The position numbers and the translations under genes were made by a program. A stretch of 64,000 nucleotides of DNA from Poa pratensis. Lineage: Eukaryota; Streptophyta; Magnoliopsida; Poales; Poaceae. This document shows positions 48,043 through 59,448 of this stretch, piece by piece. The stretch covers positions 38,982,588 through 39,046,587 of the forward strand of contig CAMZMU010000107.1 of the NCBI GenBank assembly GCA_947311845.1, read 5' to 3'. The notes beneath the pieces are model-generated. The model did no database searches. It saw nothing but the letters and a program-made list of their open reading frames with translations, and was not told the origin of the DNA. The first letter of the stretch is position 1; every line of letters starts with the position of its first letter.

Positions 48043-49797
48043 TCAGGTCTTTGAAATTTTTGCATACAAAGGAATGTGTAACACTGCATCCAGAATGGGT
48101 ATTGTGATCTGAACTTCCTTCATAGTTTCTAGGAACTTAGCATACTGCTTTTCATCCTTAGATTTCTCCAATCTTTCAGGAAATGGTATTTTCTGTAAAA
48201 CTGACTTTTCTGATGCAGGTTTTGTTACAGTGTCAGCTGTTTTTTCAGTTTCGGTAGCAGGCTGCTCTGCAATTTCTGGATCTTCCACCTTCTCTTCTGG
48301 GACAGTTTCTTGCCTAGCTTCTTGCTGAATATGAACTCTTCTTTGTGGTGTTACATAAGTGATAGCTGGGGGTGTTTTGAGCACTGGTTCAGTGTTTATT
48401 CCATTCCTAGTTGTTACAGCATCTACAACTTCAGTAGTGGATATGGCACCACACTGTTTAGGATTTTGTTCTGCTTGTGCTGGCAACTTGTTCTCAGGCT
48501 GATTGCCTTGAGTATTCGAGATTCCAGCTGTTAGTTGCTGCATTGTTTTATAAAAAGTTCAGACTGCATCTTCATTGTTTCCTACATACCACTGAACATT
48601 TCTTTCTGCAGCCTCATCATTTCATTTATTTCAGACTTGTTGTTGCTTGTAGAAGCATTCTGCTGGTTAGCTTGATTCTGCTGTTGCTGTTGGTACTGCA
48701 TATTGCCTTGAGGTCTGAAATTTTGCTGTGATGTTTGAGCATACTGTGGCTGAGTTGCTTGATGGTAATTCTGTTGATTTGCTTGAGGATAACTCTGCTG
48801 AGCTGCATTCTTGTATGATAAATTGGGATGGTTTCTCCAAGCTGGGTTGTAGCTCTGAGAAAAAGGACCTTGATTCTGAGTATAATTCACTTCTGCCAGT
48901 TGGTTGTCTGTGGGTACAAACAGAGTACACTCTTGAGGTGAATGCCCTTCATTACCACAAATGAGACAAGTGGCAGAAACTTGGTTCACATGCACTATTG
49001 CCTTGCTGTTCTTCTCTTGCATGAGCTGGGATATCTGAGTTGTCAGGCTATCGAGCTTTGCTTCCAGAGCACCCTGACCATTTGGATGAAATGTCCTTTC
49101 ATTGGTCCAAGAGAAATTATGAGAAGCCATACTCTCAATCAATTCAGTAGCTTCATCTAGTGTCTTGTTCATAATTTCTCCACCAGCTGCTGAATCAACA
49201 AAAGCTCTAGTCTGTTCTGTTAGACCCTTATAGAATGTCTGCAGAATTAGCCACTGTTCCTGACCATAATTAGGGCACATTCTGATGAGTCCTTGGTATC
49301 TCTGCCATGTATCATACAAACTCTCACCATTGTACTGCACAAATCTGGTGATTTTGTCTCTGCACTCAACTGCTTTGGTGGGTGGAAAATATCTCTCAAA
49401 GAAGGCCTGCACCAAATGTTCCCAGGTGTCTCTGCAATGAACTGGTAAAGCATGATACCATATCTTTGATGTTCCTGACAGAGAGAAAGGAAACAACTGC
49501 ATCCTTATTGCTTCAGGGGGCACACCATTGTGCTTGAGTGTATTGCAATACTCCAGGAAATTCCTGATATGCTCATGTGGACTTTCCAAAGCACTGCCTT
49601 TGAATGGATTGTGCTGCACCATGTTGATCAAGGCAGGCTTGATCTCTCAGTTTCTTGTCACCCATGTTGATTACTGCCAGTCTTTCCTCTGTTTCCTCAA
49701 CTAAAGACACTGAAGCTGCTCTTCTTCTTGCAAGAAAAGTTCTTTCAGGTTCTGGATCAAATGGAGCTAGAGGTGAATCTTCAGATGACTGCATCAA
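48043..49797 (-). pseudogene. Gypsy Gag with CCHC zinc knuckle
   Basis: The N-terminus begins at 49797 (MMQSSEDSPLAPFD), shifts frame near 49640 and continues as the capsid domain in 48582-49631 (FKGSALESPHEHIRNFLEYC, DTWQRYQGLIRMCPNYG). A perfect C-x2-C-x4-H-x4-C knuckle (CLICGNEGHSPQEC) sits at 48927-48968, then a glutamine/asparagine-rich tail; 48043-48543 continues in another frame towards the protease. Confidence 0.88.
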
Positions 49798-50021
49798 TAG
49801 AATCCAAACACTGCATAAAGAAGATCATTTTTCCTCTACACACAGTCACAAACAAGAACCTTTATCAAGGGTTAGTGAATTAAAACCCCTAATAACAATT
49901 CTAGTTCTCAGATCACTGCACGAAAAGCATCGCAAGCATCTAGATCATGCAAATTTGCTAACAACTTCATCGAACTCACACGGTCTAGTCTACTGCTTTC
50001 AAAGAAACAATCATAAGTCAA

Positions 50022-50039
50022 TCCCCGGCAACGGCGCCA
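50022..50039 (-). other. Primer binding site, tRNA-Asp type
   Basis: The minus strand reads TGGCGCCGTTGCCGGGGA three bases inside the 5' LTR, the primer site typical of Athila-lineage gypsy elements. Confidence 0.92.
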
Positions 50040-50042
50040 ATT

Positions 50043-51290
50043 TGATCAGTTTGTCTTATAGGGGGTTTGTGTTATCGTCTCCCAGGGATCAACAAAGTTA
50101 TGACGTTCTAAGGGGTTGCAGAAGCTAAACCAAATCTTCAGGTTTTTAGGTTTCCAACAGAAAAGTAAAGATTTTCAGAATTAAAAGTTCAGAATTTAAC
50201 TTGCTACTCCTGGGTTGTCAATCCAGTTGTTGGCAAGGAACCGAGCAGGGTTTAGACAGGGAACAAGATGTTTCACTTCACAGGCAAGCAGAGACTAGTC
50301 TTGCAAGCCGAGGGTTTTTAGTAGGTTTAGGAAGGAGAAAATTTCATAACACAAAGATCACTGCTTTCTGGGTCGTCACGCCAGATCACAAGTGAGTTAA
50401 CAAGAAAAGGGGGGCTAGGGACAGATGTTGCAACAAATCGTGTGTAGGGACTAGCCTTACAACACAGATCAACACAAACAACAAACAAAGCATGCAAATC
50501 TTCAGATAAAACAGAGAACTGTGTCACTCAATTCACTGCAGTAACCAAAAATTACAAGCTCTACTTGCAGATGGATGATCTACTCGTTTCACGCAGGATT
50601 ACACAAGAGAGTGGAGAGAGGTCTTTAGCTTTAGCTCACAGAAACCCTAGTCGAAGCAGAGGAAGCAGAGAAGTGGAAGAAGAGTTGCAGATCATGAGCT
50701 TCTGGTCACCGAGTCCTTGTACTTCTTCTCCTGATCAGCTTGTGCACCTTGTTCTTCTTCTTGTTCTTGCGCTGGTTCTTGGAGTTCTTGGTTGGTGCTG
50801 GAAAGGTGGAGTGGAGTGGATGGTGGATGGGCGAGTGGATGGCCGAATGGCCGGGCGGATTGCGGAGAGCGGGGCCCTGTGGTGGTGGTGGTGGCTTTAT
50901 ACACCTTTTTCCATTTGTGGTGGAGGTGTGGTGCGAGTTGATGGAGAGGGAAGCTTCCTCCTTCTTGCTGCAGCACAGTGCACATGGCATGTTTCTCTCT
51001 TTTTGCTTTTTGCCTTTGTGCCTTTTGTAGTTTCCTTGATCTCCAAGTTGATCTTCTTCTCCTTTCAACGAATCAAACTTATTTGAATTGCTTCTGTTGA
51101 TATGAGTTGAATGTTGCTTCTTGCCTCACTTCTACATTGGATCTTCTGAAGATTATGTGCCTTTGCGCACTGAACTGCAAAATGAGTGAAAAGTAATATC
51201 AAATGAAGATATTTGCAGTTCTGGATATATAAACAGTGAGGTTTTTGAGGTTTTAGGTCTGTGAATTATACATATAATTGATGGTGATCA
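50043..51290 (-). repeat. 5' LTR of the Athila-like element
   Basis: 1248 bases, TG…CA; differs from the left copy by few substitutions and short indels (for example, one fewer G in the GGGGGG run near the edge). It holds the promoter of the element. Confidence 0.95.
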
Positions 51291-51295
51291 GGCAT

Positions 51296-51525
51296 CTGAT
51301 AAAATAGGAGCTTCTAGATGTTTTTCATAAATTGTTAATCTTCAGAAATATGGTGTCTTGACGGCGCCTTTTCTAGCAGAATCCTGACTCCGGCTGTTAA
51401 TTCTCCAATAATCATCAAACATGCAAAATAGATAAAATAACATAAGTATCATCCCTAAATATGAAATATATCAATGAATAACAGTAAATTATGATATAAA
51501 ATAGTGATGCAAAATGGACGTATCA
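51296..51525 (-). repeat. Right part of the interrupted gypsy 3' LTR
   Basis: Continuation of 40789-42060 after the nested insertion; it ends GACGTATCA, and the next bases (ACTCCCCCAAGC) are the polypurine tract of the minus-strand element. Confidence 0.82.
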
Positions 51526-52145
51526 ACTCCCCCAAGCTTAGACCTCGCTTGTCCCCAAGCGAAAACTGAACTCAGTAAACAAGACCACATGTTTATGGAG
51601 TGAAGTGTCGATAATCAAAATACGGACAAGAAGCATCACATTTATTAATGCACAAGTCATCTTAGACAACAACTTCCCCTCATATAACTTAACTTGAAAC
51701 AAGTAATGGAAATCACAATAAAGGTGCATAGAGAAAATCATGGTTTGGTGATGGCAAACTTCGTTTTTGGTGAGAGAACAATTATCAGATTGTACTTATC
51801 TCTCGAGTAGAGTCCTTATATTGGAGCTATATTGCAGAACTTACATGCTCAACCATCACAATTTCCTTACAGTCATTAATAACTTTCAAAGTTATATTCC
51901 TTCAGATAAAAGACTTTGTGCTAAACAAGGAAGAATAAAAGACATGATTGGTAATATCAATATATATATATATATGGTTGAATCACAACAACTCAAATAC
52001 TTGCTAAGAAAGAAGGGAATAGGTTTACTGACTCAATCCTAAAAGTAAAAGAAAGGCCCTTCGAAGAGGGAAGCATGGATTAAATCATGTGCTAGAGCTT
52101 TTTAAGTTTTAAAATCATATAGAGAATAAAAATATAAGTTGTTGA
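51526..52145 (-). mobile_element. Internal region of the older gypsy element, first part
   Basis: Non-coding 3' internal sequence beginning with the polypurine tract, with a TA microsatellite at 51959-51974. It is interrupted by the copia solo LTR and continues at 54382. Confidence 0.65.
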
Positions 52146-54376
52146 TATTGGGTTGCGGGGAAAACTTTAAAATTTATCCGTAACCTTACCGCCAAGATCT
52201 ATTCTATGAAGGTACGTTGCACCCCATAATGCGATGATCCAGAATACTTACAAACACGCTTGCGGAAGATCTTGTGTTTGTCGAAGTAGATGTCGGTGAA
52301 GCCTGATGAAGAATCTCACGTCCACGCCGGGAGGTGAGATTGTTGCCGTATGTCGTCGTTGATGTAGACCTTGATGAAGTTGTTCCGTTGTCCAAGGAAC
52401 TTACTTGCGCAAATCCGCTCTAGCGGTATCCACACATACACCGTGTCAACCCACCCCGTGCGTTCACCGCCTAGCTACTAGCACGTGGTGAAGAGAGTCA
52501 GCCTTGCGGCGTATTTTAGGTGGTAGATGTAATCAACTAGATTAGATCTATACGAGAAGATTAGAGACGTCTAATTCTCAACACATGAGATCTACAAGAG
52601 AGAGAGAGCTTTGCAATATTGTATATTGTCTATTGTGTGTCAAACCCTAGGAGCTTGGGGTTGCTTATAAAGGAGGCCAAGGGGTGGAGGTACTTGGGGA
52701 AGGGGCCGAGCCCTTCCCCTTTGGGCCGGCCGACCAAGGAAGGGAGGGAGGAGTCCCTCCCCTTCCCCAACTCGGATTGGGAGGAGGAGTAGGACTCCTC
52801 CCTCCCAAACCTGCCAAACCACATAAGGAAGGAGGGGGAGGAGACCCTCCCCCACCCCAACTCGGATTGGGTGGAGGAGTTGGACTCCTTCCCCCCCAAA
52901 CCGCCTCACCCTAGAAGGAAGGGGGGAGGAGACCTCCCCCACCTCCAACTCAGATTGGAGGGGGACTTCCCCCTTCCCACCGCCTCATGCCGCCGCCGTC
53001 CCCCATGGGCCACGTGGCCCATTAGGGTTTCGGCCATGGGGGAACTTCCCCCTCTACGGCACCTTGGCCCACCACGACCTTGGTGGGCCTAATAATATTA
53101 TTCCCTTTATTAATTAAATAAATAATTAATCGTTTCGTTTAATTAATTCCTAAATGAATATTTCCTTTTACGGAAAATTCCCGGAATCAATTACTTATCA
53201 TATAACTCATATTTATATGAACCGGGATACCTAGTATCCGCCGACAAAAACATCGGAAAAATATTTCCTTCTTTACAAGCACTCGGATTAAATCCGCTGA
53301 TGATAGAAACCATTCCTATCATCCCGGGACATTAGATGTCCGCATTCTCTCTAACTTATAATTCACCGGAATAAATCCCAGTTACATCGGAGCCACTCCG
53401 ACACAATCTCATTCCCACTAAAACTACATCTTTACTCTCGATCAAAGATTGACCTACAGCTTAAGCGTGTGACCCGAAAGGTTCAGCAATCACAAAGTAT
53501 TGTTTGGGAGCTTACCAAACAATAACCAGCAGTGGGTTAGGCATTCGTACTGGCACCCTTGTGTTGTGAATGAACAATAGAACCTGTGCGTTACTCATTA
53601 CGCTTAATCCCCTTACATGCACGATACCAATGATATCTCGAGATTGAGACAATGTGCTCTAGTGTGATCAAACCCTTTGATCATAACACATATTATTCTC
53701 GTACCAACATCATTCTCTTTTCTCATTCCGTATTTATGTTGTCCCGTGATAAATCACGCTTGTGTCTGGCCAGACGATTGGGTGACAACAACAATACTTG
53801 AGATGGCCTAGAGGATGTATCTCTCCATCGTCTGCAGGAGTAAGTGCCATTCTTGAACGATCTCTGTTCCAATACATATTCTAGTTCAAGCCCAAAAGCC
53901 ACCTATCATAGTCCCATGTTACTGCAAGACGTTTGATGGAAATCAAAGCTCGAATGTCGAATAAGCGGTCACAAGATATTCTCATAGCATAGGGATCTAG
54001 CTAACGATAACTAAATAGATGATCAATCGCTATTTCATCATTGACGATTTGTCTCATAGCAAGATCATACGGTGGGTCGGTTCAGTGCGATTATCATTCC
54101 GATAATCCACTCCTATAGTTGAATGACTTATACAAAGTCCATGATCAGGAAAACATGATCATCGAGCAACAAGATAGGCTAGTCTCAGAGACAAGACCAG
54201 GAACTCTTTTTCCGTTCGTATCTCTACACGTGTATCGGAGGTTTTCCTCTTGCATACGTTGTATTTGCTATACAAGTACCCAATACAGTTGTAGCATAAA
54301 GATACAAACATTAATAATAAACATGGAGATAAATAATAAACTTAATTATTATTGTCTCTAGGGCATATCTCCAACA
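52146..54376 (-). mobile_element. Copia solo LTR, BARE/WIS/Angela-type
   Basis: On the minus strand it begins TGTTGGAGATATGCCCTAGA, a start I recognise from the BARE/WIS/Angela group. GTTGA flanks it on both sides (52141-52145 and 54377-54381), a perfect 5-base target duplication. The other end reads …CCCAATA instead of the expected …CCCAACA, a single C-to-T change. No primer site or polypurine tract borders it, so it is a solo LTR left by LTR-LTR recombination. Length 2231 bases. Confidence 0.85.
52735..52980 (-). repeat. Tandem units of about 85 bases within the copia LTR
   Basis: Three diverged units, each containing CCCAACTCGGATTGGG-type and AGGA[G/C]TCC[T/C]CC-type segments, GC-rich and purine/pyrimidine-biased. 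Frames through it are artefacts. Confidence 0.7.
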
Positions 54377-54381
54377 GTTGA

Positions 54382-55137
54382 GTGGTGTATGTCGTTGTCA
54401 ACGAATGGCAGTGGGTGAAAACACTATCTCTCATGTCAACCAGACTTTCAAGAGCAGCTCCCATGAAGGACGTTATTTCTACCAGCAAGGCAGATCATCC
54501 CTATTTTCTCTTTTGTTTACACGTGCAGATATTTCACTGGTATCATTGCTTGTCTGATAAATAAGGGCAAAAATGTGAAGAGAATTGAGCGGTTAAAGTT
54601 GTAATTAATTGGGACTGGGCACCCCATTTGCCAGCTCTTTTTGCAAATTTAGCAGATAAGTGAATGTATATGCCACTAGTCTGGTGGTGAAAGTCTGTCT
54701 GACAAGCTAAATAGAGAATAACCCACATACTTCCTCATGAGCTAATAAACAGTGACACAAATAAGGAGTAATAGTTTTTGAATAGTTTAAAGGTAGCACA
54801 TGAAGTATTTACTTGGAGTGGCAAAGAAATACCACATATAGGTAGTTATGGTGGACACAAATGGCACGGGTTTTGGCTCAAGGTTTGGATGCACGAAAAG
54901 CATTCCCTCCCAGTACAGGCTTTAGGCTAGCAAGGCTGGGTAGCAAGCATAAGAGTTGAGGGATACAAACAAATATAAATATAATAGAAACAATCATGCA
55001 ATCTTCCTTGTAGTCACAAATAATTTTAACTTGAGAATACTAAACTCATGAGCCAACAAGAAAGAAAGTTAATGAGATAATATATCTACATGCAATCCTC
55101 TCTTTTCTACTTAAGCCTCAAAGTATTGCTGCTACTG
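54382..55137 (-). mobile_element. Internal region of the older gypsy element, second part
   Basis: Continues the sequence broken at 52145. 54480-54870 is the inverted copy of 38650-39031. No coding frame. Confidence 0.6.
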
Positions 55138-55486
55138 ATTGTCTATAATTTTTTATGTTCCATGCATGTTTTATATCAATTGCCACATGTTTAGTATACA
55201 CTATATATATCATATTGTGACATTTATTGGACTAACCTATTAACAAGATGCAACAGTGCCAGTTCCTATTTATTTTGCCTGTGCATTGCAGAAAAGGTCC
55301 AAAAATGAAAGTCCTCAGAAAAATCTGGACAAATTCCAGAAATTCTAAAATGCCAAAAGAATGCGTGGGCCAAAAGGACAGCTCCGGCAAAGGCCCATAG
55401 CCCCTCGCCAGGGCTCGGCGTGGGACCAGAAGATTATGGGCTGATGGCGCCGTGGGGTGGTGAGGCCGCCTCGGGCGTCCCCTCGT
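55138..55486 (+). repeat. Gypsy LTR fragment C (5' truncated)
   Basis: Matches LTR B from just inside its start (TCTATAATTTTTTATGTTCCATGC…) to the GCCGCCTCGGGCGTCCCCTCG segment, where it is cut and joined to LTR D. Confidence 0.7.
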
Positions 55487-55985
55487 GATACGTCTCAAAC
55501 GTATCTATAATTTTTGATGTTCCATGTTGATATTATGCCAATTGTTACATGTTTTACATACACTTTATATCATTTTTATACATTTTTTGGGACGAACCTA
55601 TTAACAAGATGCCACAGTGCCAAATCCTGTTTTCTGCTGTTTTCGTATTTCAGAAAAGTTGTTCTGAAAATATTCTCGAAATTGGAAGAAATCAATACTG
55701 AATGTCCTATTTTCACTGACACATACACGGAGTCCAGAGGGGAGACGGAGGAGCTCCACGAGGCGGCCACACACAGCCACGCGCGGCAGGAAGTGGGGCC
55801 CCGCCGAGGGTATCTGTGGGCCCCTCGGGTGCCCTCAGCCGCTGCCCTTTCGCCTATTTATTCCCTCCGACGTGAAAACCCTAGCACAACTGACAATTTC
55901 TCCTGAAGAGTTCTGTAGCTCCGCCGCCATCGAAAACAAGTTTCGGGGGACAGAAGTCTCTGTTCCGGCACCTTGTCGGGACGGG
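55487..55985 (+). repeat. Gypsy LTR fragment D
   Basis: Starts TGATACGTCTCAAACGTATC and runs to CCTTGTCGGGACGGG, where the next LTR (55986) begins. Same family as fragments A-C, arranged head to tail with C. Confidence 0.7.
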
Positions 55986-56469
55986 TGTCGTGGGTTTGTC
56001 ATGCAGATGTCATGGAGATGACTTCGTAGAGTTTGGGCATTAAGCGATCGAGCGTCTCCGAGCTAAGGATCACAGGCACGAGGAAGACGATGTTTTTTAC
56101 CCAGGTTCGGCCCCTCAATGTGAGGTAAAGACCTACGTCCTGCCTATTCTGGATTGGTATTGATATGAATATGGTGTTACAATGGAGTTGGCGATCGATG
56201 TGTCGAGTCGCCGTATGTTCTAGGGTCTCAGAACTTGTCTGTCTAGTCCTGCGAGTCCTCTTTATATATCCAGAGGCTCGCTAGGTTACAAATGAATTAC
56301 TTGGAGACTACTTTTCTTGCCTTCCAAGTTAAGCCATCTTGGATCTTCTGGATTCTTCTTACTCCGTGCTGCGAATCTTCGTGTCGGCCCACCTCAGTGC
56401 AAGCCCATTGATTATAAGCCGCATTACACTTGTGGGCCGCAGGTTAATCTATTTATCATAACCCCGACA
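55986..56469 (-). repeat. 3' LTR of a minus-strand gypsy element (484 bp)
   Basis: Ends TGTCG…CGACA, and just outside the right end lies a polypurine tract (minus strand AAGCTTGGGGGCTAA), so this is the 3' LTR and the element body extends rightwards. It contains a GTTCGGCCCCTCAATGTGAGG block. Confidence 0.65.
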
Positions 56470-58092
56470 TTAGCCCCCAAGCTTCCGGGTGATTCGTTGA
56501 ATCAGGCGGAAGATTCTGTCTTGATGATGATCTTCAGGCTTGCGATTGTAGAGCTTGGTGACTCGCTGATGTTGAGTCGCAAGTGTTGCGGCTTCTTGAG
56601 CCACTGATGTAGAAGCGATGAGTCGCTAGCTTTGCGGCTTATTTAGCCGCTGATGTAGTATCACAAGCCTTTGAACACTTATGTCTTGGTCGCATTGAAG
56701 CTGCACAATTGCGGTAAGTTCCCCACTGAAATTATATAAGATGTCAGTGGAGCCTTTGGTGAAAACCACCTTGTCATGTTAGATGCAAGACTGAGCTGAA
56801 ATCATAAGAGTAATAACTTATGAGTATCAAGATATATCAGCCAAATGTGTATAAGGTGCTGAGTCATAGACATCGAAGCATAAAAAGACCATAAGCATAA
56901 ATAAGCTGGTCAATCATTAGAATAATAATCTGTCATGTTATCATGATGAGCCATCTGAATGCATGTTGAAACATGGCGGCTCAAGGGCATATGGCCACTG
57001 ATTGAATTAAAAAAGTTGTGAGTCACTAATTTGACTCGCAGATGTATATATATATATTTCCATGCATTGCAAAAAATGAGATATGCTTATAAACATGATA
57101 TATGAATATAACAAAGACCGCCGGATACTGGTGGATGTGTAGCCCCCGAGGGCCGAGTTGTATGCACGATCATGCTGCTCGGGACTCAAAAATATCACAA
57201 GTTGGACAAAAATTTAATTGTCCTAGCCCCCAGGCATTAAGCAGGCATGATTTCATTATCCTGCTTGATGGCATATCGTTGCAATTTGATCCTGCAACAG
57301 ATTGAGCAAATATTTTGCCGCAAGAAAATAATGATACTTGGAGTAGGGCAGAGCCGCATATAAACTCCAAACTGTGAAATATTAGTTGAGATGCTAGGAT
57401 AAAAGATAATCCCAGTCAATATTCTAGATATAAATTAAGGAATCATTCTTAAAAATTCCACTTGATGTGGCTGAAATTAAATAAATGATGGTGGCTTGTA
57501 CAGCCGATATCAGGAATGATCATCCCAATCCGAAAAACTCTGGTCATGCCAGTTCAAACTCAATTGGCTGAGTTATATGTTCCTGAAATTCAAAAGGCAA
57601 AGCCCCCGAGAAAGCAGTGATAATAACTTGATGATAATATGTTAGCCTTGGCGGCTGGTAATAATTATGATAAAATGTTAGCACTCCACATGATAGCATA
57701 CGGTATCCTGCATGATAGCAAATTGTGACCTGCATGATTGCATACTATAATCTGCATGATAGCATAATGTACTTTGCCTGATAGCGAATTGTATTTTGCA
57801 TGATAGCAAGTTGTATTTTGCATGATAGCAAATAGTTGCATGATAGCAACTGGTAAGATGCATGATAGCATACGGTACGATGCATGATAGCATATGGTAC
57901 TTGACTCAGTATTTCCCAAATCTAATGTGTGTTCTGGGTCGAGAACGGCCATGATAGGCAGCCATGATAGGCATTCAGACTCGATTGACGCCACACGCGG
58001 GTACTTTAGTCCTTCTGAATTATCTCTATTACCGTTAAGTAGGTCTTCGCGCGCTCAGTATTTCCCAGGTAAAAACGCGTGTTCAGGGTCGA
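56470..58092 (-). mobile_element. Internal non-coding region of that gypsy element
   Basis: No supported coding frame. It includes a minisatellite at 57680-57900 and a direct repeat of about 38 bases (CTCAGTATTTCCCA…GTGT[G/T]…GGGTCGA) at 57904-57943 and 58055-58092. Minus frames at 57665-57994 only translate the minisatellite. Confidence 0.5.
57680..57900. repeat. Minisatellite, unit about 21-24 bases, core GCATGATAGCA
   Basis: About nine tandem units built on TGCATGATAGCA plus a variable 10-12-base spacer such as AATTGTATTTT or TACGGTACGA. The spacers are variants of each other, not unrelated sequences. Confidence 0.9.
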
Positions 58093-59127
58093 TGTCGGAG
58101 AATGACTCCCACGAAACAGGGATAGTCAAGCTCACGAAGAGAGTTCGTGTAAGGGGCTGAACACGTTGGTCAAACAACCCTCAACCTGCACGGCGACGGT
58201 GCTCGTCGAGCAAGCGGAGGGACATCACGACAGAGATGAACACCAGCCCGTACCCAGGTTCACGGCCCTCGTGTGGAGGTAATACCGCTACTCCTGCTTG
58301 TCTGTATTGCACTGCTTGTAGAGGTTACAGTACAATGAGCTTGCCGAGGCTCTCTTTTGGCAATGGTGTATACAAGGAAGGGAAGCAAGGGTCTTCTTCT
58401 TCCTTGCGCGTAAGTGGCGATGCTGGAATGAGAATGCGATCCTTGCTACGGTGCACCTTGCCCTCCTTTTATAGGCGCCCCGTGCTCCCTCCTTGCACTC
58501 GCACTGGTAGGGCTGTCACGTGGCGCAGAAGGTGGAGCGCGGTGCATCGCAGCCCGGATGTCCATGGACGCGGTCCATGAGCGTAAAGCTGACTCCTGTA
58601 GCAGAGTACCCACCGTCCATGCAGGACGGCCAGCTGGGGCCGCAGAGGAACGTGGGGGTGCCCACGGTGACGTTGGCCTTGGAGCGTAGCGCCGGCCGGT
58701 CCCCTTATCACCAAAGAGGAAATCCTTGTAGTCCGGAGCGGGTGGCACAGCTTTATTGACCCCTTTAATCACCAAAATGGCAACTGCGGCGTCGTCGTCA
58801 CCGCGCGCAGGGGCGCGCGTCACTCTGCGGCCGCTGCAGAGCCCATGTGCGCTCTGCAGAGGTTGCTTTGCAGCGAAGCGATCTCCACGAGGGCTTGGAT
58901 GCCCTGTAGAGAATTCGGCGTTGACCTCTCCCCAGGGGAGATTTCCTTGAAGAGGGGGCAGCAGTGGATATGGCCTCCGCAGGCCTCTGCTGCCTCAAAT
59001 CCCTCGCGAGGCAATTCGCCTCACGAGGCTCTCCAAGCCGTAGGCTTGGTCCTTAGCAAAATCGCCATCAAGTGTCGAGGGCCGTATAGGACAGGCCCAG
59101 CACACCCTGGATTTCACTGGGCCGACA
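58093..59127 (-). repeat. 3' LTR of a minus-strand Tat-like gypsy element (1035 bp)
   Basis: Ends TGTCGG…CCGACA. Outside the right end is GTAGCCCCCGGGCCC (59128-59142), the minus-strand polypurine tract GGGCCCGGGGGCTAC. The body therefore lies to the right, beyond the window end. Confidence 0.7.
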
Positions 59128-59142
59128 GTAGCCCCCGGGCCC
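59128..59142 (-). other. Polypurine tract of the Tat-like element
   Basis: GGGCCCGGGGGCTAC on the minus strand, directly before the LTR start TGTCGG; it primes plus-strand DNA synthesis and fixes the element's orientation as minus. Confidence 0.65.
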
Positions 59143-59448
59143 ATGATGGGCACGATGTAGTCCAATGGACGCAGGCGAATCGTCATGGGCCCAAAGTGTC
59201 CGGCCGGCCTGAGACACGTGCAGGGCAGTTACGCCGCGACGACACGTTCTCCTCGGAGATGATGGGCGTAGTGGGGGGTCCCACCACGTCTCGGTAACTG
59301 CTCTGAGGGGAATAAAGCCTGCAGCGCCGGTTCAGGCAGCAGTTACTGCATCATTTGTGCGCCCGTCTCCTTGCTCTTGACGCCTGCGCTCCTGTGTCTC
59401 CGCGCTCCTCCTCCTTCACCGAGCTCCGCCGCCCTTCTCTCTTCGACC

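Larger units (their letters stand above)
42061..51290 (-). mobile_element. Complete Ty3-gypsy retrotransposon, Athila-like, nested insertion
   Basis: LTRs at 42061-43299 and 50043-51290 begin TGATCAGTTTGTC and end GGTGATCA. The flanking GGCAT at 42056-42060 and 51291-51295 is a perfect 5-base target duplication. The primer site inside the right LTR matches tRNA-Asp (TGGCGCCGTTGCCGGGGA), as in the Athila lineage. On the minus strand, gag (48043-49797), protease (46940-48025), RT/RNase H (45800-46940) and integrase (44637-45784) follow in gypsy order. A few stops and frameshifts break the ORFs. The LTRs are very similar to each other, so insertion is fairly recent. Confidence 0.95.

Noticed and set aside
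52139..52141. Left end of the copia solo LTR at the first TG
   Set aside because: The flanks (TAAGT and GTTGA) do not match there; moving the end to 52146 gives a perfect GTTGA duplication.
57680..57900. Possible CRISPR array
   Set aside because: Repeats of 11-12 bases with spacers that are variants of each other, inside a plant retrotransposon; this is a minisatellite.
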